From the NCBI GenBank assembly GCA_003243965.1, contig QHBO01000031.1:1-64000 (forward strand): a DNA stretch of 64,000 nucleotides, in the 5' to 3' direction. Origin of the DNA: Chloroflexota bacterium (GTDB taxonomy: Bacteria > Chloroflexota > Limnocylindria > QHBO01). The notes beneath the pieces are model-generated. The model was not told where the DNA came from. It did no database searches and saw only the letters and a list, made by a program, of their open reading frames with translations. Of this stretch, positions 7,024 through 16,425 are shown one piece after another. The stretch's first letter is position 1, and every line of letters starts with the position of its first letter. A program made the translations under genes and the position numbers.

Positions 7024-8270
7024 ACAACAGGCCCATCGAAGAGCGGCTCGCGGCACCTGATCCGACCACGCGCGGTTATCGTCCGCGTCCGCTGCCACGT
7101 GACCTCGCGAGTGCTCGAGCGAGCCTGGCGCAGCTCGACCGACGCCGGCTCCTCGTCAGCCTCGTGGGGCTGGTCGGCGGAGTGACCGCCGCGACGGCAG
7201 CGGCGGCCGTGGTCTTCGCCCTGGTCGCTGCGCCACGATCCTCGACCGTCGGCACCGGTAGCCCGTCGGCCTCGCCCACCGCGGCCGAGACCCCGGTCTC
7301 ACCGCGAGCCTGCCGGTCCGCCGACCTCACGGCCATGGCAGAGCGCTGGACCGGAGCCGCCGGCTCCCGGGGGACGGTGGTGACTGTGGTCAACGACTCG
7401 AACCGCATCTGCAGCCTCGCGGGACAGCCGACCGCGGCAATCCTGGACTCCCATGGGCGCCCGGTCGGTGCGCCGCCAACGGTCCTCGTCACGTCCTCCG
7501 CCGGCTCGACACCGACCCGCGGGGGGCAGATCAGCCTGCTGCCTGGGCATGCGGCGACGACCACGGTCGTGTGGTCGAACTGGTGCGGGGCGACTCCAGT
7601 CGGACGGCTCGTGCTGGAGCTGAGGATCGCAGGCGATGCCGCCAGCCTTCCGGTTCGGCTCGTGGCTGGTGACGCCATCCCGGTGCCGCCCTGCCTTGGT
7701 GCTCCGGGGAGCACCTCCCAGCTGACCGCGTCGCCGTTCGTGCGTGCAAACCCCGACTCAGGGTCCGCGGTACCCACGCAGACCGGTGCCCCGGTCGCAT
7801 CGCCAACGGTGACACCCGTTCCGACGGCGACTCCGACGGCCGTCTCGGCATGCGGCCCCGGTCAGGTGACCGCCGCCGCGGATCGCTGGCAGGGGGCGGC
7901 GGGTTCACGCGGGACGACGGTCACCGTGGTGAATCAGTCACCGAGCCCGTGTACCGTGCAGGGCTACCCGTTCGCATTCATCTACGACGCGGGCGGCCGG
8001 CTTCTCATCGATGGCGGAGCACCGTCGCCGCCATCGGCCTACCGACCCGTGACGCTCGGTCCGGGACAGGGGACCACGTTCAACGTGATCTGGAGTAACT
8101 GGTGCGGCCGCACCCCGGCGGAACCACTCTCGCTCCGGATGCGTTTGAGCGATGGCAGCACCATCTTCGCGGTGCGGCCACTACCGGGCGACAGCATCCC
8201 GGTGCCGCCCTGCCTGGGCAGCCCTGGGAGCCCGTCGACCCTGAGCACCAGCCCAGTCGGCGGTGGCTGA
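7020..8270 (+). CDS. Membrane-anchored protein with two DUF4232 repeats, coupled to ECF sigma
   Basis: 416 residues. A short basic cytosolic segment (about 1-43) is followed by one membrane helix (about 44-68), a Ser/Thr/Pro linker, then two copies of a DUF4232-type beta domain (about 95-235 and 275-405). The copies align clearly: each starts with AxRWxGAAGSRGTxVTVVN, has a central VxWSNWCG with P and RL following, and ends GDxIPVPPCLG. Each has paired cysteines, suggesting disulfides outside the cell. The linker between them is Thr/Pro-rich. It overlaps the ECF sigma gene by four bases. No zinc-binding anti-sigma motif is present, so an anti-sigma or sensor role through the first 43 residues is an inference from coupling alone. 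Confidence 0.78.
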   Translation: MNNRPIEERLAAPDPTTRGYRPRPLPRDLASARASLAQLDRRRLLVSLVGLVGGVTAATAAAAVVFALVAAPRSSTVGTGSPSASPTAAETPVSPRACRSADLTAMAERWTGAAGSRGTVVTVVNDSNRICSLAGQPTAAILDSHGRPVGAPPTVLVTSSAGSTPTRGGQISLLPGHAATTTVVWSNWCGATPVGRLVLELRIAGDAASLPVRLVAGDAIPVPPCLGAPGSTSQLTASPFVRANPDSGSAVPTQTGAPVASPTVTPVPTATPTAVSACGPGQVTAAADRWQGAAGSRGTTVTVVNQSPSPCTVQGYPFAFIYDAGGRLLIDGGAPSPPSAYRPVTLGPGQGTTFNVIWSNWCGRTPAEPLSLRMRLSDGSTIFAVRPLPGDSIPVPPCLGSPGSPSTLSTSPVGGG

Positions 8271-8499
8271 CGCTATACTCGGCGCCAAAATGCGTTGACG
8301 CGGGAGCAGTACGCGCCGCCCTCGAGCAACAGCGAGCCGGACCGGGTGCAAGCCGGCGACGAGGAGCGCGGAACTCGCCCGCAGAGCAGTCGAGCCGAAC
8401 GGCCGACAGCCGCCAGCTCCGCACGGAGTCGGCCGGCATCGGTCCTCAAGCCCGACCGGTATGGCGCCCGATACCCGCGCCGATGAGTGGACCGATCGT

Positions 8500-8575
8500 G
8501 GGGTTGTAGCTCAGCTGGGAGAGCACCTGCATGGCATGCAGGGGGTCGGGGGTTCGAGTCCCCCCAGCTCCACCA
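8500..8575 (+). tRNA. tRNA-Ala (anticodon GGC)
   Basis: A complete 76-base cloverleaf with encoded CCA. The anticodon stem CCTGC/GCAGG encloses ATGGCAT, giving anticodon GGC, which reads GCC and GCU. The acceptor stem GGGGTTG/CAGCTCC again has G3-U70. The 229 bases before it (8271-8499) hold a TATACT just after the upstream stop codon but no convincing gene. Confidence 0.96.
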
Positions 8576-8690
8576 CCTTCGGCCAAGTCTGGTGGTACCG
8601 CGAAGCGCCCCTTCGTCCTGACGACGAAGGGGCGGCGTGCTTTCACGACCGATGCCGCACGGCGGCGTCGAGGAGCGACGGAGCGTGGCG

Positions 8691-9251
8691 ATGGCGGTGA
8701 CAGACATCCGGGCGGCGCAGCGGACCACCAGCGATGGTCGGCGCTGGACGCTGCGCGCCGCCCGCCCGACGGACGCGCGTGCGCTCGCGGGCCTATTCGC
8801 CGACGTTCGCGCCGAGGGTCGCTGGCTGGTGACCCTGCCGACCGCGTTGAGCGAGCCGTCCGAGGCGTTCTTCATCGGGGAGATGGTCCGCACCGCCGGC
8901 AACCTGGTGCTGGTCGCCGAGGCGGATGGCGAGGTGGTCGGCAACGTGCTGATCGGCGTCGAGCGAAACCAGGTCTCCGACCACATTGGCACCCTGTCGG
9001 TCTGCGTGCGGCACGGCTGGCGTGACGTCGGGCTGGGCAGCGCGATCCTTCGGGCCAGCCTCGACTGGGCCCGCGACCGCGGGCTGCAGAAGGTGGCGCT
9101 CTCCGTCTTCCCGGACAACGAGCGGGCGATCGCCGTCTATGAGCGGCTCGGGTTCGTGCGCGAAGGCCTCCGCCGGCGCCAGTATCGCGGTCCGCACGGC
9201 ACCTTTCGCGACGAGCTGCTGATGGGCTGGTTTTCGGAGGTGCGGCCATGA
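8691..9251 (+). CDS. GNAT-family N-acetyltransferase
   Basis: A 186-residue acetyl-CoA-dependent acyltransferase. The fold's marks are visible: an opening strand LRAARPTDARALAGLF, the acetyl-CoA loop in WRDVGLGSAIL, and the closing NERAIAVYERLGFVREGLRR. The GFVREG end and overall length resemble RimJ/RimL- and YhhY-like members, which often modify protein N-termini or small amines; the substrate is unknown. ATG at 8691 has GGAG seven bases upstream and is preferred over upstream in-frame starts. Its stop overlaps the next gene's ATG by four bases. Confidence 0.88.
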   Translation: MAVTDIRAAQRTTSDGRRWTLRAARPTDARALAGLFADVRAEGRWLVTLPTALSEPSEAFFIGEMVRTAGNLVLVAEADGEVVGNVLIGVERNQVSDHIGTLSVCVRHGWRDVGLGSAILRASLDWARDRGLQKVALSVFPDNERAIAVYERLGFVREGLRRRQYRGPHGTFRDELLMGWFSEVRP

Positions 9252-10057
9252 CCTCGGTCGCGCAGCAGCGGGCGCGCAGCTTCGACGCATGGGCCGATGA
9301 CTACGACCGCTACCGGCCCGGCTACCCCGCGGAGCTGTTCGGGGTGATCGCGGAGCGCTTGGCGCTGCCGAAGCGTCCGGACGTCGCCGACCTGGGGGCC
9401 GGAACCGGTCGCGCAGCGCTGGCCATGGCGAGGCTCGGCTGGCGGGTGACCGCGGTCGAGCCCGGTGAGCCGATGCTGGCCGTCCTTCGCGCGCGGGCCG
9501 ACGAGGAGGACCTGGCGGTCACCACCCTCAACGGCACCGCCGAACAGACCGGGCTCGAACCCGGATCGTGCGACCTGGCCACCGCCGCGCAGGCGTTCCA
9601 CTGGTTCGACAAGCCAGCGGCACTCGCCGAGATGGGCCGCATCGTCAGGCCGCGGGGCGGGTTGGCCCTGTTCTGGAACGTGCGCGATGAGATGCGCTCC
9701 CCGTTCGTGGCCGCTTACCATCGGCTCCTGGACCGCTACACCGACGGGGCGGAGGGCCGCTACCTGCAGGCCGGGCGTGCCACCGGGCGGAACGCGACGC
9801 GCGATGCGCTGACCACCAGCCCGGGCTTCCACCATCCGGAGCTGCTGGACATCCACCACGAGATCACGATGCGGCCGGAGGAGTTCATCGGCATGGCGTT
9901 CACCGCCTCCTACATCCGCGTTCTCGATCCGCGCCGCCAGGACGACCTGCGCAGCGAGCTGCGCTCCCTGCTCGGCGCGCATGGCATTCGGGACGACGAC
10001 CCGGTCGCGGTTCCGTATCGGGTCGACCTGTGGATCGCTCGCAGGGCCGACCGATGA
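9248..10057 (+). CDS. Class I SAM-dependent methyltransferase
   Basis: 269 residues with a methyltransferase-11/25-like Rossmann domain: motif I VADLGAGTGRAALAMA, the acidic residue VTAVEPGE after strand 2, and the hydrophobic motif AAQAFHWFDKP that is typical of the yeast Crg1/Tmt1-like small-molecule methyltransferases. Acceptor unknown. It overlaps the acetyltransferase (ATGA) upstream and leuS downstream, forming a tightly packed operon. Confidence 0.87.
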   Translation: MTSVAQQRARSFDAWADDYDRYRPGYPAELFGVIAERLALPKRPDVADLGAGTGRAALAMARLGWRVTAVEPGEPMLAVLRARADEEDLAVTTLNGTAEQTGLEPGSCDLATAAQAFHWFDKPAALAEMGRIVRPRGGLALFWNVRDEMRSPFVAAYHRLLDRYTDGAEGRYLQAGRATGRNATRDALTTSPGFHHPELLDIHHEITMRPEEFIGMAFTASYIRVLDPRRQDDLRSELRSLLGAHGIRDDDPVAVPYRVDLWIARRADR

Positions 10058-12591
10058 GGACCGCGGCAACCTCGCGTCCGCGCGGCGGCCCGCGTGGGGA
10101 GCGATTCGACCCGGCGAGCTACGAGGCGCGGTGGCGCGAGCGGTGGGAGGCGGACGAGTTGTACCGCGCCCGCGATGACGACGCCGAGCGTGATAAGCAT
10201 TACGTGCTGACCATGTACCCGTACCCGTCCGGCGACCTGCACATCGGTCACTGGTACGCCGCCACGGGCCCGGACATCGTGGCCCGCCACCGCCGGATGC
10301 GCGGCCTGAACGTGATGTTCCCGATGGGCTTCGACAGCTTTGGGCTCCCCGCGGAGAACGCCGCGATCGACCGGGGCGTGGATCCGGCGACGTGGACCGC
10401 CGCCAACCTGGACCGCATGCGGACTCAATTCCGAAGCATGGGCTGCATGTTCGACTGGTCGCGCGAGGTGGTGACCAGCGACCCGGCCTACTACCGCTGG
10501 ACGCAGTGGCTGTTCGTGCAGTTCTTCCGCGCGGGGCTCGCCTATCGTGCCAAGGCGCCGGTCGACTGGTGCCCCAAGGACCAGGTGGTCCTGGCGCGCG
10601 AGCAGGTGGAGGGCGCCGACCGCCACTGCTGGCGCTGCGGGACGCAGGTCGAGAAGCGCGACCTGGAGCAGTGGTTCTTCCGGATCACGAACTACGCGGA
10701 CGAGCTGCTCGACTTCTCGGCCATCGACTGGCCGGAGCCGATCCGCCTGATGCAGACGAACTGGATCGGCCGCTCGGAGGGTGCCGAGATCGTCTTCCCG
10801 TTGGACGCGCCCGACATCGCGCCGATCCGGGTCTTCACCACGCGCCCCGACACCATCTTCGGGGCCACGTTCATGGTCCTGGCCCCGGAGCATCCGCTCG
10901 TCGAGCGACTGACCGATGCGGCGCAGCGCGCCGACGTGGAAGCCTACGTGGCCCAGGCGCGGCGCTCGACGGAGATCGACCGGCTCTCCGCGGAACGCGA
11001 GCGGACCGGCGTCTTCATCGGGGCTCACGCGGTCAACCCGATGACCCAGGAGCGGATCCCGATCTGGATCGCGGACTACGTGCTGCCCGGCTACGGGACC
11101 GGCGCGATCATGGCCGTCCCCGCACACGACGCGCGCGACCACGCCTTTGCCACGCGCTACGACCTGCCGATCCGCCATGTCGTGGTGCCCCCCTCCGGGG
11201 AGCTTCCCGCGGACCGCGCGTTCGTCGAGCACGGGGCCGACGAGGTGCTGGTCGATTCCGGCGAGTTCAGCGGCATGCCAGGACCGGCGGCGATCGAGGC
11301 CATCACGCGCCAGCTGGCGGAGAACGGGATGGGCGCCAGAGCGGTGACCTACCGCCTCCGCGACTGGCTGGTGAGCCGCCAGCGCTACTGGGGCGCCCCG
11401 ATCCCGATCGTGTACTGCGACGAGCATGGCCCGCAGCCGGTTCCCGAGGAGCAGCTGCCGGTGCTGCTGCCGCCGGACGTGGACTTCGCCCCGACCGGTG
11501 TCAGCCCGCTCCAGTCGCACGCCGAGTTCCTGGCCGGCAGCTGTCCGGTCTGCCACGGGCCGGCCCGCCGTGAGACCGACACGATGGACACCTTCGTCGA
11601 CTCGAGCTGGTATTACCTGCGCTACTGCTCCCCGCGCGACGCGCGCCAGGCCTGGGATCCCGACCAGGTGGCGGCCTGGATGCCGGTCGACATCTACACC
11701 GGCGGCGCGGAGCACGCGGTCCTGCACCTGATGTACGCCCGCTTCTTCGTCAAGGCGCTGCGTGACATGGGCCTGGTCGCCTTCGACGAACCTTTCCTGG
11801 CGCTGCGGAACCAGGGACAGATCCTGGGCGCCGATCACCATCGGATGAGCAAATCCCGCGGGAATGTCCAGAACCCCGATGACCTCACGTCGCGCTACGG
11901 CGCGGACGCGGTGCGCCTTTTCCTGATGTTCATCGGGCCGTGGGACCAGGGCGGCCCGTGGAGCAGCACCGGGATCGATGGCATCCACCGCTTCCTGGCC
12001 CGTGTCTGGGCGGTCGCCGACCCGCGGTCGGCGGGAACGGCCGGACCGTTGGGTGGGGATGGAGCACAGGCTGCCGATTCGGTCGGCGGCCAGGCCGGGC
12101 GGGCCCTGCGGCGGGCGACCCATGTCGCGATCCGGGACGTCGGCGACGACTACGCCGCTTTCAGGTTCAACACCGCCGTCTCAAAGCTGATGGAGCTGAC
12201 CAATGCCATCGGTCGCGCGCGGGAGGCCGGCCATGCCGGCAGCACGGCTTACGAGGCGGCGGCAGACGCCCTGCTGCTGCTGCTCGCCCCGATCGCGCCG
12301 CACATCAGCGAGGAGCTGTGGGCGCGTCGAGGACGGCCGTACAGCATCCATCAGCAGGCGTGGCCGGAATTCGACGCCCGGCTGGCGGCGGCGGACACCA
12401 TCGAGCTGCCGGTGCAGGTCGATGGCAAGCTGCGCGACCGCCTGGTCGTGACGCCCGACACACCCGCCGAGGAGATCGAGCGGATGGCGCTCGCCAGCCC
12501 GCGGGTGCAGACCTACCTGCGCGGACGTCCTCCGCTGCGCGTGGTGCAGATCGCCGGCAAGCTGATCAACATCGTCGCGCCGGGCGAGTGA
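10054..12591 (+). CDS. leuS: Leucyl-tRNA synthetase
   Basis: 845 residues, normal length for bacterial LeuRS. It charges tRNA-Leu. The class-I signature HIGH is at about residues 63-66 (YPYPSGDLHIGH), and the KMSKS loop appears as RMSKS at about 597-601. The CP1 editing domain is intact, with TRPDTIFGATFMVLAPEHP and GTGAIMAVPAHDARD. Cysteine pairs (CWRCG) fit the zinc knuckle. The C-terminal domain ends in VDGKLRDRL and a short LINIV strand. ATG at 10054 overlaps the methyltransferase stop (ATGA); upstream starts would lie inside that gene. The N-terminal about 15 residues are a poorly conserved basic stretch. Confidence 0.96.
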   Translation: MRTAATSRPRGGPRGERFDPASYEARWRERWEADELYRARDDDAERDKHYVLTMYPYPSGDLHIGHWYAATGPDIVARHRRMRGLNVMFPMGFDSFGLPAENAAIDRGVDPATWTAANLDRMRTQFRSMGCMFDWSREVVTSDPAYYRWTQWLFVQFFRAGLAYRAKAPVDWCPKDQVVLAREQVEGADRHCWRCGTQVEKRDLEQWFFRITNYADELLDFSAIDWPEPIRLMQTNWIGRSEGAEIVFPLDAPDIAPIRVFTTRPDTIFGATFMVLAPEHPLVERLTDAAQRADVEAYVAQARRSTEIDRLSAERERTGVFIGAHAVNPMTQERIPIWIADYVLPGYGTGAIMAVPAHDARDHAFATRYDLPIRHVVVPPSGELPADRAFVEHGADEVLVDSGEFSGMPGPAAIEAITRQLAENGMGARAVTYRLRDWLVSRQRYWGAPIPIVYCDEHGPQPVPEEQLPVLLPPDVDFAPTGVSPLQSHAEFLAGSCPVCHGPARRETDTMDTFVDSSWYYLRYCSPRDARQAWDPDQVAAWMPVDIYTGGAEHAVLHLMYARFFVKALRDMGLVAFDEPFLALRNQGQILGADHHRMSKSRGNVQNPDDLTSRYGADAVRLFLMFIGPWDQGGPWSSTGIDGIHRFLARVWAVADPRSAGTAGPLGGDGAQAADSVGGQAGRALRRATHVAIRDVGDDYAAFRFNTAVSKLMELTNAIGRAREAGHAGSTAYEAAADALLLLLAPIAPHISEELWARRGRPYSIHQQAWPEFDARLAAADTIELPVQVDGKLRDRLVVTPDTPAEEIERMALASPRVQTYLRGRPPLRVVQIAGKLINIVAPGE

Positions 12592-12659
12592 CCGGAGCCT
12601 AACCGGCCGGTAATTCCCGCCCGCTAGTCTGCATCCCTGCTTCCGGAGCCCGGCGTCGA

Positions 12660-13343
12660 GTGCCCGGGCGTTGGGCTTCGGACGCAGACAACCATCGCTC
12701 GCTCGCCTCCCCGTGGGGTCGCGCGTTGGCTGAACATCGAGATCACCTGCTGCTCGGAGGCGTGGCGGTCGCGGCAGCTGCGGCGCTGCTTGCCGGGTGG
12801 CTGGTGCTGTCCGGAGGCCGCCCGGCGGATGCGGAGCTCGGCGTACCTGCGGCTACTGCCTCCGATGCGGTGGGCGCAACGTCCTCGGCACCGCCTCGCT
12901 CCGCGACGACCCAGCTCGTCGTTGACGTGGAGGGCGGCGTGCTGCGCCCTGGCATCCACGAGCTCCCCAACGGCGCGCGCGTGGCCGACGCGGTCTCCGC
13001 GGCCGGCGGCTACTCCTCGCGCGCGGACCTCGGTGCGGCTGCCGGTCAGCTGAACCTCGCCGCACCGCTCAAGGATGGTCAGCAGGTGTACGTCCCGATC
13101 CTTGGCGCGGGGAGCTCCGCTGGAGCGGCCGCCTCTCCCGGCGGCGCGTCAGGGCCGTTGAATCTCAACCGTGCGAGCGCGGCAGAGCTCGACGCGCTTC
13201 CCGGAATCGGGCCGGCCACCGTTCAGAAGGTCATTGCTGCCCGCACGGAGCGCCCATTCGCCACGCTCGACGAGCTCGTCGAGCGCAAGGTTCTCACCAA
13301 CGCGCAGCTCGCGAAGATCCGCGACCTCGTCACGGTCCCCTGA
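12660..13343 (+). CDS. comEA: ComEA-type competence DNA receptor
   Basis: About 227 residues from a GTG at 12660; a TTG at 12726 is possible. One membrane helix (about 30-52) anchors the protein, followed by a Ser/Ala-rich linker, an SLBB domain (about 85-145; GGVLRPGIHELPNGARVADA) and a helix-hairpin-helix pair (about 165-227; LNLNRASAAELDALPGIGPA). This is the ComEA layout: it binds incoming double-stranded DNA at the outer face of the membrane and hands it to ComEC, encoded directly downstream. There is no comEB-like gene between them. Confidence 0.9.
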   Translation: MPGRWASDADNHRSLASPWGRALAEHRDHLLLGGVAVAAAAALLAGWLVLSGGRPADAELGVPAATASDAVGATSSAPPRSATTQLVVDVEGGVLRPGIHELPNGARVADAVSAAGGYSSRADLGAAAGQLNLAAPLKDGQQVYVPILGAGSSAGAAASPGGASGPLNLNRASAAELDALPGIGPATVQKVIAARTERPFATLDELVERKVLTNAQLAKIRDLVTVP

Positions 13344-13377
13344 ACCTGGGGCGTGGCCGGTCTGAGGGCTCCGGCCC

Positions 13378-13419
13378 GCGCCACTCAGCGCCGATGATGC
13401 GCCACTCCGCGCCGATCAT
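13378..13419 (+). repeat. Tandem 21-bp direct repeat (two copies)
   Basis: Two adjacent copies of GCGCCACTCNGCGCCGATNAT differing at two positions, in the gap between comEA and comEC. Purpose unknown. Confidence 0.7.
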
Positions 13420-13434
13420 GCGACGCCTCTGCCC

Positions 13435-16425
13435 ATGACGCCGCGTGACGCCTGGCTGCTGCCGGGGGCGCTGACCGGCACCGTGATCGGCATCCTGCTC
13501 GGCGACGCCCACCGGATCGCCTCCGGAGGTGCGCTGTTGCTCACCGGTGCGGCGCTGGTGCTGGCGCTTGGAGTTCGCCGCTGGCCGTTCCTGCTGCTCC
13601 TCAGCGCCCTTCTCTGCGGTGTGGCGCTGGGGGCCTGGCGGACGGCTGACACCCGCCTGCCGACCGGGGCCGGAAGCATCGGGACGGCAGCCGACGGCAT
13701 GGCCCACACGGTAAGCGGCACGCTCGCCGATGACGGGCGCCCCAGGGCCAACCAGCTGCAGGTGGTGCTCGACGACGTCGTTCTCACCGATCCGCACCGC
13801 CCTCCGCGCCCGCTCCGTGGTCGGCTCGCCGCCTGGCTTCCCCGCTCGCTGGACGCGCGCGTCGGCGATCGCATCTCGCTGTCCGCACGGGTGGAGCTGC
13901 CCCATGATTTCGATGGCTTCGCTTATCGCGAGTACCTCGCCCGCCAGGGGATCGGGGCCGTGGTCAGGACACGGGTGGCGGTGGTGGTCGGGCATCGCAG
14001 CGAACCGCTGGCCGATCTGCTCGCCTCGGTCCGCAGGTGGCTGTTGAACGGCCTGGACGCGGTCGTCCCCGAGCCGGAGGCGGCACTCGGTGCCGGCATC
14101 CTGCTCGGGGCGCGGACCGGCATCGCGACGGACGTGAGTGACGCCTTCGCGGCCGCCGGGCTGACCCACGTCGTCGCCATCTCCGGCTGGAACATCGCCA
14201 TCCTGGCCGCGCTGGTCGCCGCGGCGCTGCGTCCGCTCGAGACACGCCCCGGCGGCCGAGTCGTCTCCTCCTCGCTGACCATATGCGCCATCGGCGCCTA
14301 TGTCGTTCTCACCGGCGCCAGCCCGTCGGTGCTGCGCGCGGCGCTGATGGCGCTCACGATGCTCGTCGCGCGGCATGGCGGCTCCCGGGCGCACGCCGCC
14401 TCGACGCTGATGCTCGCCTGCCTGCTGATGCTGATCGCCGCACCCCCGGTGCTGTGGGACGTGGGCTTCCAGCTCTCGGCCCTTGCCACCGCGGGCCTGA
14501 TCTGGTTCGGGCGGCCGGTGGAGGAGCGGCTCCGCCATTGGCCCGGACTGATTCGGGAACCGATCGCACTGACCTTGGCCGCACAGCTGACCACGCTGCC
14601 GGTGATCCTGGTGAACTTCGAGCGCCTGTCGCTGGTCGCCCCGCTGGCGAATGTGGTCGTCGGCCCACTGGTGCCGCTGGTGATGCTCACCAGCGCGGTC
14701 GCCGCGGCGGTCGGGGGACTGTCGACGCTCATCCACGTCCCGCTGATCGGCGAGATCGCCACCTGGCTGGCGGGCGGCAGCGCGTGGCTCTACCTGCGCG
14801 CCATGGTCCTGGCCGGTATGACAGCGGCCTCGGTCCCGTTTGCCTCGCTGCCGATCTCCGCGCCCGGCTGGCTCGCCATTGCCTGGTACCCCGGGCTGGC
14901 GCTCATCGCCCGGGCCATCACCGCCCGTCGCGACGCGCGGGCGGTCATGGAGGCGGCAGCCGACGGCCGGATGGCACTGAAGCCGACTGAGCGCGCTCCG
15001 GCTGCGCAGGGCCCATCCCTGGCGGCCCGCATCGCGAGCCGGGCGGCGCGTCCGCGCTGGCTCGCGAGCCTGACCTTCGGGGCGCTCCTGGCCGTGACGC
15101 TGCTGACGCGCCCGGACGGACGGCTCCACGTCGCGGCGCTCGACGTCGGACAGGGTGACGCGATCCTCGTCCGGGCGCCGAGCGGCACCAAGCTGCTGAT
15201 CGACGGTGGCCCGGACCCCGACCTCGTCCTGCGCAGGCTCGGGGAAGCGCTGCCGTTCTTCGACCGCCGCATCGATGTCGTCGTGCTGTCGCATCCCCAC
15301 GAGGACCACGTGGCCGGCCTGGTCAGCGTCCTCGAGCGCTTCAGCGTCCGCGAGGTCATCGATCCCGGGCGCGGATATCCGAACCCGAGCTATGCCCGCA
15401 TGCTGCAGGCGGCACGCGATGAGCCCGGCGCTCGGATTCTCCGGGCGCGCGCCGGCACGGTGATACAGCTCGACCCGCAGACCCGCTTCCGGATTCTGTA
15501 TCCGACGCCGGCCGATACGACCGCCCCGCTCCCGGCCAGCGACATCAACAACGCGTCGGTGGTCGGGATGCTCAGCTTCGGCACCTTTCGGGCGCTGCTG
15601 AGTGGAGACGCCGAGGCTCCGGTCGAGACGGCGCTGCGCGAGCGCGGGATGCTCGAACCGGTCAGCGTCCTCAAGGTCGGCCACCATGGTTCGACCTCGA
15701 GCAGCAGCCCCGAGTTCCTGGCCGCGGTTCGGCCGTCCGTTGCGCTGATCTCGGTCGGGGCCGGCAACGACTACGGCCACCCCGCTCCGAAGACGCTCGC
15801 CGCACTGCGCGACGCCGGCGCCCGCGTGCATCGCACCGATCAGCAGGGGACGGTCGAGGTCGTGACCGATGGCGCCGCGTACACCGTCACGAGTCAGCGG
15901 GCAGGGACCGCCGGATCGCCGACCCGAGGCGCGCTGGGGCCAGGCTCGGCCTCCGCGAGGCGGCCCCCAACGACGCGGGTCTCATCGGCGTGCGCCGCGG
16001 TGCAAGTGCCGACCGGCCGTCGGACGGGTAGCATCGGCGCGTGTCCATCCCCGACGTGGCCATGGCCCGTGAGATCCTCGGAGGCTTCCAGCTGCCCGAC
16101 GGGGTGGTGCGCCACTCGGAGGGGGTTCACCGGGTGGCGGCGGAGGCGGCGCGCCTGGTCAGCGAGGCGGGCATCCCGCTGGACCGGCAGCTCGTCGAGA
16201 GCGCCGCGCTCCTGCACGACATCGACAAGCTCGAAGTCCGCGACCGCCCCGCGGAGCACGGCCTGCGGGGGGCGGTCCTGCTCGAGCAGCTCGGCCATCC
16301 GGAGCTCGCCATGCCGGTCGCCTCCCACCCCGTCAGCTGCCTCCTCGACGACGATCGCTTTCCCCGTGGTTGGCCGTCCGTCCTGGTCGCGGTCGCGGAC
16401 CGCCACGTGGCCCAGTGCTTCCTGA
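13435..16425 (+). CDS. comEC: ComEC/Rec2 DNA-uptake channel, with unusual open C-terminus
   Basis: The inner-membrane channel for single-stranded DNA during transformation. The first about 500 residues have several membrane helices with the N-terminal DUF4131 region and the Competence domain (GILLGARTGIATDVSDAFAA, LTHVVAISGWNIAI). A metallo-beta-lactamase domain follows at about 560-815, with LDVGQGDAILVRAPSG, the metal motif HPHEDH, LLSGDAE and VGHHGSTSS. Family similarity ends near 15,895 (about residue 820), but no in-frame stop occurs until 16423-16425. The last about 170 codons are arginine/serine-rich, have no resemblance to the family, and run through the HD-domain gene in another frame. 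Either the stop was lost or a base was inserted or deleted here. Confidence 0.85.
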   Translation: MTPRDAWLLPGALTGTVIGILLGDAHRIASGGALLLTGAALVLALGVRRWPFLLLLSALLCGVALGAWRTADTRLPTGAGSIGTAADGMAHTVSGTLADDGRPRANQLQVVLDDVVLTDPHRPPRPLRGRLAAWLPRSLDARVGDRISLSARVELPHDFDGFAYREYLARQGIGAVVRTRVAVVVGHRSEPLADLLASVRRWLLNGLDAVVPEPEAALGAGILLGARTGIATDVSDAFAAAGLTHVVAISGWNIAILAALVAAALRPLETRPGGRVVSSSLTICAIGAYVVLTGASPSVLRAALMALTMLVARHGGSRAHAASTLMLACLLMLIAAPPVLWDVGFQLSALATAGLIWFGRPVEERLRHWPGLIREPIALTLAAQLTTLPVILVNFERLSLVAPLANVVVGPLVPLVMLTSAVAAAVGGLSTLIHVPLIGEIATWLAGGSAWLYLRAMVLAGMTAASVPFASLPISAPGWLAIAWYPGLALIARAITARRDARAVMEAAADGRMALKPTERAPAAQGPSLAARIASRAARPRWLASLTFGALLAVTLLTRPDGRLHVAALDVGQGDAILVRAPSGTKLLIDGGPDPDLVLRRLGEALPFFDRRIDVVVLSHPHEDHVAGLVSVLERFSVREVIDPGRGYPNPSYARMLQAARDEPGARILRARAGTVIQLDPQTRFRILYPTPADTTAPLPASDINNASVVGMLSFGTFRALLSGDAEAPVETALRERGMLEPVSVLKVGHHGSTSSSSPEFLAAVRPSVALISVGAGNDYGHPAPKTLAALRDAGARVHRTDQQGTVEVVTDGAAYTVTSQRAGTAGSPTRGALGPGSASARRPPTTRVSSACAAVQVPTGRRTGSIGACPSPTWPWPVRSSEASSCPTGWCATRRGFTGWRRRRRAWSARRASRWTGSSSRAPRSCTTSTSSKSATAPRSTACGGRSCSSSSAIRSSPCRSPPTPSAASSTTIAFPVVGRPSWSRSRTATWPSAS
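16029..16034 (+). promoter_or_regulatory. -10 box TAGCAT of a probable leaderless transcript
   Basis: TAGCAT ends six bases before the GTG at 16041, the same layout as at 544, 37862 and 45241 (reverse). It supports an independent start for the HD-domain gene. Confidence 0.45.

Noticed and set aside
8271..8499. TATACT at 8274-8279 as a promoter for the second tRNA-Ala, and a small forward reading frame at about 8295-8486.
   Set aside because: The box is over 220 bases from the tRNA, and the frame is Arg/Ser-rich with no ribosome-binding site or family features. No feature is called in this gap.
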